Shown one piece after another: positions 58,904 through 64,000 of a stretch of 64,000 nt of DNA. This DNA is from Roseovarius sp. Lineage in GTDB: Bacteria; Pseudomonadota; Alphaproteobacteria; Rhodobacterales; Rhodobacteraceae. Each line of letters starts with the position of its first letter. Position 1 is the first letter of the stretch. The position numbers were made by a program, and so were the translations under genes. The notes below the pieces were generated by a model. It had not been told where the DNA came from. It ran no database searches and saw nothing but the letters and a program-made list of their open reading frames with translations. The DNA is taken from positions 62,001 through 126,000 of the forward strand of contig JARGOC010000008.1 in assembly GCA_029212365.1 (NCBI GenBank), in the 5' to 3' direction.

Positions 58904-59844
58904 TGGATATCCTGCAAATTCTTGTCAGCGAGAGCTTTTGGGCGGCAAGCCTGCGCATCGCCACGCCGTTGATATTTGGCGTGTTGGGCGCGTTGTTGTG
59001 CGAAAAATCAGGTGTGTTGAACCTTGGTATCGAAGGTATTTTTGTGGCCGGTGCCATGGCAGGCTGGATGGCTGTCTGGCTGGGCGCTGGCCTGTGGGGC
59101 GGCGTGTTGGTGGCTGCGGGGGCAGGGGCATTCTTTGGCCTGATCCACGCGATCCTGACAGTGCCCTTGGGCCTGTCACAGCATGTGTCGGGGCTTGGAG
59201 TGACGATGTTTGCCACCTCTGTCAGCTATTTCGCCTATCGCACCGCGCTGCCCAATGTGTCCTCTCCGCCGCGGATCGAGCCGTTCAGGGCGCTGGATAT
59301 CCCTATCTTGTCTGATTTGCCTTTCGTTGGCCCGGTCCTGTTCCAGCAAACCGCCATGACATGGCTGGCCTTCGCATGTGTGGGCCTTGTCTGGTATGTC
59401 ATGAAACGCACCGCCTTGGGTGTGGCCATTCAGGCGGTGGGTGACAACCCCGACAGCGTTGAAGCCCAAGGGCTGTCGGTCTATGCGCTGCGCATGGGGT
59501 CTGTTGTGGCGGGCTCGGCGTTGATGGCGCTGGGGGGGGCATTTCTGACAATGTCGGCTTTTGATGCCTTCTTCTTTGGCATGGTCAACGGGCGTGGCTG
59601 GATCTGTATTGCCTTGGTGATCTTTGCCAGCTGGAAGCCGGGCAAGGCCCTGTTGGGTGCGTTGCTATTTGGGGCATTTGATGCCCTGCAAGTGCGCCTG
59701 CAAACCGAAGTGGGGGCATTGGTGCCCGGTCAGGTGTTCCTGATGGCACCCTATATCCTGTCAATTATTGCCCTTGTGATTGCAGCGCGCAGTGCGGATT
59801 ATCCAAGGGCATTGCTGACCCCATGGTTCAAAGGTCAGCGCTGA
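58900..59844 (+). CDS. ABC transporter permease (nucleoside/nucleobase type), second
   Basis: A 314-residue membrane protein from ATG 58900, with LLCEKSGVLNLGIEGIFVAGAMAGW, ALGVAIQAVGDNPDSVEAQGLSV and a late GRGWICIALVIFASWKPG. It is the smaller partner of the first permease, as in NupC/YufQ-type and RfuC/RfuD-type pairs. Overlaps the previous gene by four bases. The cytosine-deaminase-like gene follows 13 bases later, indicating uptake of a pyrimidine-like base. Confidence 0.92.
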   Translation: MMDILQILVSESFWAASLRIATPLIFGVLGALLCEKSGVLNLGIEGIFVAGAMAGWMAVWLGAGLWGGVLVAAGAGAFFGLIHAILTVPLGLSQHVSGLGVTMFATSVSYFAYRTALPNVSSPPRIEPFRALDIPILSDLPFVGPVLFQQTAMTWLAFACVGLVWYVMKRTALGVAIQAVGDNPDSVEAQGLSVYALRMGSVVAGSALMALGGAFLTMSAFDAFFFGMVNGRGWICIALVIFASWKPGKALLGALLFGAFDALQVRLQTEVGALVPGQVFLMAPYILSIIALVIAARSADYPRALLTPWFKGQR

Positions 59845-59857
59845 GAAAGGCCTACCC

Positions 59858-61144
59858 ATGTTCGATCTGATCCTTCGTAATGCCACGCTGCCAGATGGGC
59901 GCACGGGGGTAGATATTGCCTGCCGGAATGGTGTCATTGACGCCGTTGAAACAGGCATCACCGCCGAGGCGAAAGAGGTGATCGACGCCGGTGGTTATCT
60001 TGTTTCGCCGCCCCTCGTGGATCCGCATTTTCATATGGACGCTACCTTGTCACTGGGGCGCCCGCGTATGAATGTGTCAGGTACCCTGCTGGAAGGCATC
60101 GCCCTTTGGGGCGAGCTGAAGCCGCTGCAATCGGTGGACGAAATTGTTGAGCGTGCCCTGCGGTATTGTGATCTGGCCGTGGCTCAGGGCATTGGCGCGA
60201 TCCGCAGCCATGTGGACACCTGCGATGATGAACTGAAAGGCGTTGAGGCGCTGCTGGAGGTGCGCTCTCAGATGAAAGACTACCTTGATCTGCAACTGGT
60301 GGCCTTTCCACAAGACGGCGTGTTGCGCGATCCAACCGCGATGCAAAACACCCTTCGCGCCCTTGATATGGGGGTCGATGTGGTGGGCGGCATTCCGCAT
60401 TTTGAACGCACTATGGCGGATGGCGCGGCCTCGGTACGACAACTCTGTGAGATCGCCGCAGATCGTGGTCTGCGGGTGGATATGCATTGCGACGAAAGCG
60501 ATGACCCGATGAGCCGCCATATTGAAACGCTGGCCTATGAAACCCAACGATTGGGGTTGCAGGGGCGGGTGGCCGGATCGCACCTCACGTCGATGCATTC
60601 GATGGACAACTACTATGTCTCAAAACTGATCCCACTGATGGTTGAGGCGGGCATTCATGCCATCCCCAATCCAGCGATCAACATCATGATTCAGGGCAAA
60701 CATGACAGCTATCCCAAACGCCGGGGCATGACCCGCGTGCGCGAATTGCGTGATGCAGGCATCACCATCGGGTTTGGTTCGGATTGTGTGATGGATCCGT
60801 GGTATTCGCTGGGCAAGGCCGACATGCTGGATATCGCCTTTATGGGGTTGCACGTTGGTCAGCTGTGCAGCCGCGAGGACATGGCGTGGTGCTTTGATGC
60901 GGTTACGGCAAATTCGGCCCATATCATGGGGCTGGAAGGCTATGGGCTAACCAAAGGCAGCCAGGCCAACATGGTGCTGCTGCAAGCCCGCGACACGACC
61001 GAGGCAATACGGCTGCGCCCTACGCGACTGGCGGTGATCCGCCACGGCGCTGTGATCGCCCAAACGCCACGTCAGCTGAGCGCGCTGCGCTTGACGGGCC
61101 GCCCAGATCAGGTAGACCCGGCCTCCTACGCGCCCAAGACCTGA
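59858..61144 (+). CDS. codA: Cytosine deaminase-like amidohydrolase (CodA family)
   Basis: A 428-residue metal-dependent amidohydrolase close to E. coli CodA along its length. Metal and catalytic residues align: H57 and H59 (DPHFHMDATL), Q152 (AFPQDG), H210 and E213 (DMHCDES), H242, and D309 (GFGSDCVMDPW). At the position after that Asp, where CodA has D314, this protein has C310, and the preceding His is a Ser. In CodA that neighbour residue sets substrate choice, so the true substrate may be a cytosine analogue or other cyclic amidine. It follows the permease by 13 bases. Confidence 0.87.
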   Translation: MFDLILRNATLPDGRTGVDIACRNGVIDAVETGITAEAKEVIDAGGYLVSPPLVDPHFHMDATLSLGRPRMNVSGTLLEGIALWGELKPLQSVDEIVERALRYCDLAVAQGIGAIRSHVDTCDDELKGVEALLEVRSQMKDYLDLQLVAFPQDGVLRDPTAMQNTLRALDMGVDVVGGIPHFERTMADGAASVRQLCEIAADRGLRVDMHCDESDDPMSRHIETLAYETQRLGLQGRVAGSHLTSMHSMDNYYVSKLIPLMVEAGIHAIPNPAINIMIQGKHDSYPKRRGMTRVRELRDAGITIGFGSDCVMDPWYSLGKADMLDIAFMGLHVGQLCSREDMAWCFDAVTANSAHIMGLEGYGLTKGSQANMVLLQARDTTEAIRLRPTRLAVIRHGAVIAQTPRQLSALRLTGRPDQVDPASYAPKT

Positions 61145-61154
61145 GGTTTTGCCC

Positions 61155-62753
61155 ATGTCGTCATCATCCGATCCGTCTGACATCCGGGATTTGTTTGTTA
61201 TCGGCGGTGGTATCAATGGCTGTGGTATTGCGCGTGATGCGGCGGGCCGCGGGCTCAGCGTCACATTGGCCGAGAAAGGCGATCTGGCATCGGGCACGTC
61301 GTCGGGCTCGACCAAGCTGTTTCACGGCGGGCTGCGTTATCTGGAATATTTTGAAGTCCGATTGGTGCGCGAGGCACTGATTGAGCGCGAAACCCTGCTG
61401 CGTGCCATGCCCCATATCAGTTGGCCGATGCGCTTTGTGTTGCCCTATGCCAAAGACATGCGGTTTGACGGGCAGACGCCTTTGTCCCACCTGTTGGGCA
61501 TGGTGATGCCATGGATGAAAGGCCGCCGCCCGGCCTGGATGATCCGCATTGGTTTGTTCATGTATGACAATCTGGGCGGGCGCAAAATCCTGCCGGGCAC
61601 CAAGGTTTTGGACCTCACCACAGCCCCCGAAGGTGCACCACTGAACGATCGGTTCAAACGTGCCTATGAATATTCCGATTGTTGGGTCGAGGATGCGCGC
61701 CTTGTGGTATTGAACGCCCGCGATGCGCAGGCGCGTGGTGCCAGGATCCTAACCCAGACCGAGGTGACATCCGCCCGCGTTGTGGATGGCATCTGGGAGG
61801 TGACACTGCATGATCTGTCATCAGGTGAGACAGATATGATCCGCGCCAGATCACTGGTCAATGCTGGTGGGCCTTGGGTCAGTGATGTGATCGGCTCAAA
61901 GATAGGGGCCAATACGAATGCCAAGGTGCGATTGGTGCGTGGCAGCCATATTGTGACCCGCCAATTGTTTGATCACGGCAAATGCTATTTCTTTCAAGGC
62001 ACCGATGGGCGCATCATCTTTGCCATTCCCTATGAGACAGATTACACCCTGATCGGCACCACCGATATGGACCACCCTGATCCTGAAACACGCCCAGTGT
62101 GCACGCCCGAGGAACAGGCGTATCTGATCAACTTTGCCTCAACCTATTTCAAACAGCCCATTACAGATGAAGATGTGGTCTGGACCTATTCCGGGGTTCG
62201 CCCACTTTTTGAGGATGGCTCAGGCAGTGCCACAGCCGCGACGCGTGACTATACGCTGGTGCGTGACACCTCGATGGGCGCGCCTGCCTTGCATGTGTTT
62301 GGCGGCAAAATCACCACCTACCGGCGGCTGGCGGAAAGTGCTTTGGAAAAGATTGCGCAGGATTTCCCCGACCTGAGTGGCGACTGGACCGCCGGTGTCG
62401 CCATGCCGGGCGGTGATTTCCCGGTTGATGGTGTGGCTGACCTGACGGCAAAACTGCGCGCTGAGTATCCCTTTCTGAGCGCGCGCTGGGCACAAAGGCT
62501 GATCCGGGCCTATGGCACGGATGCCGCATTGATGTTGCAAAAGGCCAGGGATACTGCCGATCTGGGCCGTGAATTTGGCGCCACCCTGACAGAACGTGAA
62601 GTCATCTGGCTAATGACACATGAATATGCCCGCACAGCCGAGGACATCGTCTGGCGGCGCAGCAAACTGGGGCTGCGCTTAAACAAAGCTGACATTTCGG
62701 CGCTGGACGAATGGATGGCGGCGCACAAAGATAGCGCGCAACTTCAAATATAA
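61155..62753 (+). CDS. glpD: Aerobic glycerol-3-phosphate dehydrogenase
   Basis: A 532-residue FAD protein with the dinucleotide site LFVIGGGINGCGIARDAAGRG (about 13-33), SGTSSGSTKLFHGGLRYLE and a C-terminal DAO domain. It oxidises sn-glycerol 3-phosphate to dihydroxyacetone phosphate, feeding electrons to quinone. ATG 61155 was preferred over a TTG six bases earlier. It sits in the same run as the deaminase gene, 10 bases after it, and is followed by glpK. Confidence 0.95.
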   Translation: MSSSSDPSDIRDLFVIGGGINGCGIARDAAGRGLSVTLAEKGDLASGTSSGSTKLFHGGLRYLEYFEVRLVREALIERETLLRAMPHISWPMRFVLPYAKDMRFDGQTPLSHLLGMVMPWMKGRRPAWMIRIGLFMYDNLGGRKILPGTKVLDLTTAPEGAPLNDRFKRAYEYSDCWVEDARLVVLNARDAQARGARILTQTEVTSARVVDGIWEVTLHDLSSGETDMIRARSLVNAGGPWVSDVIGSKIGANTNAKVRLVRGSHIVTRQLFDHGKCYFFQGTDGRIIFAIPYETDYTLIGTTDMDHPDPETRPVCTPEEQAYLINFASTYFKQPITDEDVVWTYSGVRPLFEDGSGSATAATRDYTLVRDTSMGAPALHVFGGKITTYRRLAESALEKIAQDFPDLSGDWTAGVAMPGGDFPVDGVADLTAKLRAEYPFLSARWAQRLIRAYGTDAALMLQKARDTADLGREFGATLTEREVIWLMTHEYARTAEDIVWRRSKLGLRLNKADISALDEWMAAHKDSAQLQI

Positions 62754-62765
62754 GGACGAATGGCG

Positions 62766-64000
62766 ATGGGTTACATTCTGGCGATAGATCAGGGCACGAC
62801 TTCCTCGCGGGCGATCCTGTTTGATGGTGCGATGCATGTGGCAACAACCGCCCAGCAGGAGTTTCCCCAGCATTTTCCGCAATCCGGGTGGGTTGAACAT
62901 GACCCTGAGGATTTATGGGCAACCACATTGGCCACCTGCCGCAAGGCGATGGCGCAAATGCCTGATGCTCAGATTGCGGCCATTGGCATCACCAATCAGC
63001 GCGAAACCACTGTGGTCTGGGACAAAACCACCGGCAAGGCGATCCACAACGCCATCGTCTGGCAAGACCGCCGCACCGCCGAAACCTGCCGCGCCCTGCG
63101 TGAGGCAGGCCACGAGTCGATGGTGGCCGAGCGCACAGGCCTGCTGCTGGATCCCTATTTCTCGGGCACAAAGCTGGCTTGGATTCTGGACAATGTGGCA
63201 GGCGCACGGGCGCGCGCCGAGGCAGGTGAGCTGCTGTTTGGAACCGTGGACAGCTATCTGATCTGGCGGCTGACGGGTGGGCGTGTACATGCCACAGATG
63301 CCACCAATGCCTCGCGTACGATGCTGTATGACATTCGTGACGGGCGTTGGAGCCGCCGCATGTGTGATCTGCTGAACGTGCCGATGCAGATGCTACCCAA
63401 AGTACGCGATTGTGCCGCTGATTTTGGCGAAACTCAGGCTGATCTGTTGGGCAAATCCATCCCCATTCGCGGTGTCGCCGGTGATCAGCAGGCTGCCACC
63501 GTGGGGCAGGCCTGTTTCCAACCCGGCATGATGAAATCCACATACGGCACCGGATGTTTTGCCCTGTTGAACACTGGTGAAACTCCGGTTGCCTCGCAAA
63601 ACCGGCTGTTGACCACGATTGCCTATCAGCTGGATGGGGTGCCCACCTATGCGCTTGAAGGCTCGATCTTTGTGGCGGGGGCCGTGGTGCAATGGCTGCG
63701 CGATGGGCTAAAGATCATCGCGAATGCCAAGGACACGCAGGCCAACGCCGCTGCGGCGGATGACGGGCAGGATGTGATCATTGTTCCAGCCTTTACCGGC
63801 TTGGGGGCGCCTTACTGGAATGCGGAATGCCGCGGCGCTGTCTATGGTCTGACCCGCGCGACAGGCGCAAACGAGATGTCACGCGCCGCATTGCAAAGCG
63901 TGGGGTTTCAAACCCGTGACCTGCTTGAAGCGATGCGCGCTGATTGGCACGGCGGCGGGGGCGAGGCCGTCTTGCGGGTTGATGGCGGGATGAGTGCATC
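62766..64000 (+). CDS. glpK: Glycerol kinase GlpK, 5' part (cut by window edge)
   Basis: The first ~411 codons of a FGGY carbohydrate kinase, running off the end of the window. The N-terminal phosphate-binding [23 protein letters not shown], the central DRRTAETC stretch and the [14 protein letters not shown] motif identify glycerol kinase. It phosphorylates glycerol to the GlpD substrate. Two ATGs, 62760 and 62766, are possible; AAGGA lies 3 and 9 bases upstream, so 62766 is preferred. About 85 residues of the usual ~495 are missing beyond the edge. Confidence 0.93.
   Translation, partial: MGYILAIDQGTTSSRAILFDGAMHVATTAQQEFPQHFPQSGWVEHDPEDLWATTLATCRKAMAQMPDAQIAAIGITNQRETTVVWDKTTGKAIHNAIVWQDRRTAETCRALREAGHESMVAERTGLLLDPYFSGTKLAWILDNVAGARARAEAGELLFGTVDSYLIWRLTGGRVHATDATNASRTMLYDIRDGRWSRRMCDLLNVPMQMLPKVRDCAADFGETQADLLGKSIPIRGVAGDQQAATVGQACFQPGMMKSTYGTGCFALLNTGETPVASQNRLLTTIAYQLDGVPTYALEGSIFVAGAVVQWLRDGLKIIANAKDTQANAAAADDGQDVIIVPAFTGLGAPYWNAECRGAVYGLTRATGANEMSRAALQSVGFQTRDLLEAMRADWHGGGGEAVLRVDGGMSA

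Noticed and set aside
1-64000. tRNA, rRNA, prophage, insertion sequences, replication origin
   Set aside because: No cloverleaf ends, rRNA-like conserved stretches, transposase or integrase motifs, terminal inverted repeats or DnaA box cluster were noticed.

Overview
The window reads as chromosome from a marine alphaproteobacterium of the roseobacter group (Rhodobacterales). Reasons: a DddP-type DMSP lyase with its complete metal-ligand set, a probable (2S)-methylsuccinyl-CoA dehydrogenase of the ethylmalonyl-CoA pathway, a TRAP transporter, the order acpS-lepB-rnc-era-recO, near CtrA-type boxes, GC-rich codons, and small single-domain proteins typical of the group. No rRNA, tRNA, CRISPR array, insertion sequence or prophage was seen. 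Genes are dense, many overlap by ATGA or GTGA, and only three stretches exceed 300 bases without a gene.

Layout. 1-1554 (minus): DUF1636 protein, cobC and the start of cobD, the late part of cobalamin synthesis. 1728-5791: a receiver-like protein lacking its phosphoacceptor, a hydrolase-OsmC fusion, a diguanylate cyclase and dddP. 6111-12884 (plus): corrin-ring genes (cbiX-like chelatase, cobH, a 22-codon coupled ORF, cobL, cobI, cbiG-cobJ fusion, cobM). 12965-29656: mostly housekeeping, with a MalY-type lyase, peptide deformylase followed by a degenerate deformylase and fmt, two small membrane proteins, a TRIC-like channel, rnhA, a methyltransferase, a LysE exporter, ispH, a NYN protein, folK, pdxJ, an internally deleted LysE remnant, acpS, two signal peptidases (one fused to DUF805), rnc, era and recO. 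29640-36958: accessory genes (META lipoprotein, TetR, FosX, EamA, DUF1045, FAH-family hydrolase, GntR, mcd, TauE/SafE).

36965-46197 is a carnitine/gamma-butyrobetaine catabolic cluster: NDP-forming CoA ligase, acyl-CoA dehydrogenase, CaiD-like hydratase, L-carnitine dehydrogenase fused to a thioesterase, a BKACE enzyme, an SDR, two exported proteins and a divergent CdhR-like GlxA/AraC regulator. Together they could take gamma-butyrobetaine or carnitine to glycine betaine. 46277-54115 (minus) encodes an N-formylglutamate-amidohydrolase-like protein, a three-part TRAP transporter, a glutamine-synthetase-like ligase, an aldehyde dehydrogenase and an iron alcohol dehydrogenase. This is the gene set expected for gamma-glutamylation-dependent breakdown of an imported amino alcohol or amine, and is the best candidate here for an undescribed pathway.

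54254-64000 (plus): an RpiR regulator, a BMP-type nucleoside/nucleobase ABC transporter, a cytosine-deaminase-like enzyme with an altered active-site neighbour residue, then glpD and the start of glpK. Five copies of a short intergenic sequence (TTCTTG...AAATATCCCCG...) lie in gaps between genes or operons. No tool was run: family names come from motif recognition, and exact starts are judged from ribosome-binding sites and family length.
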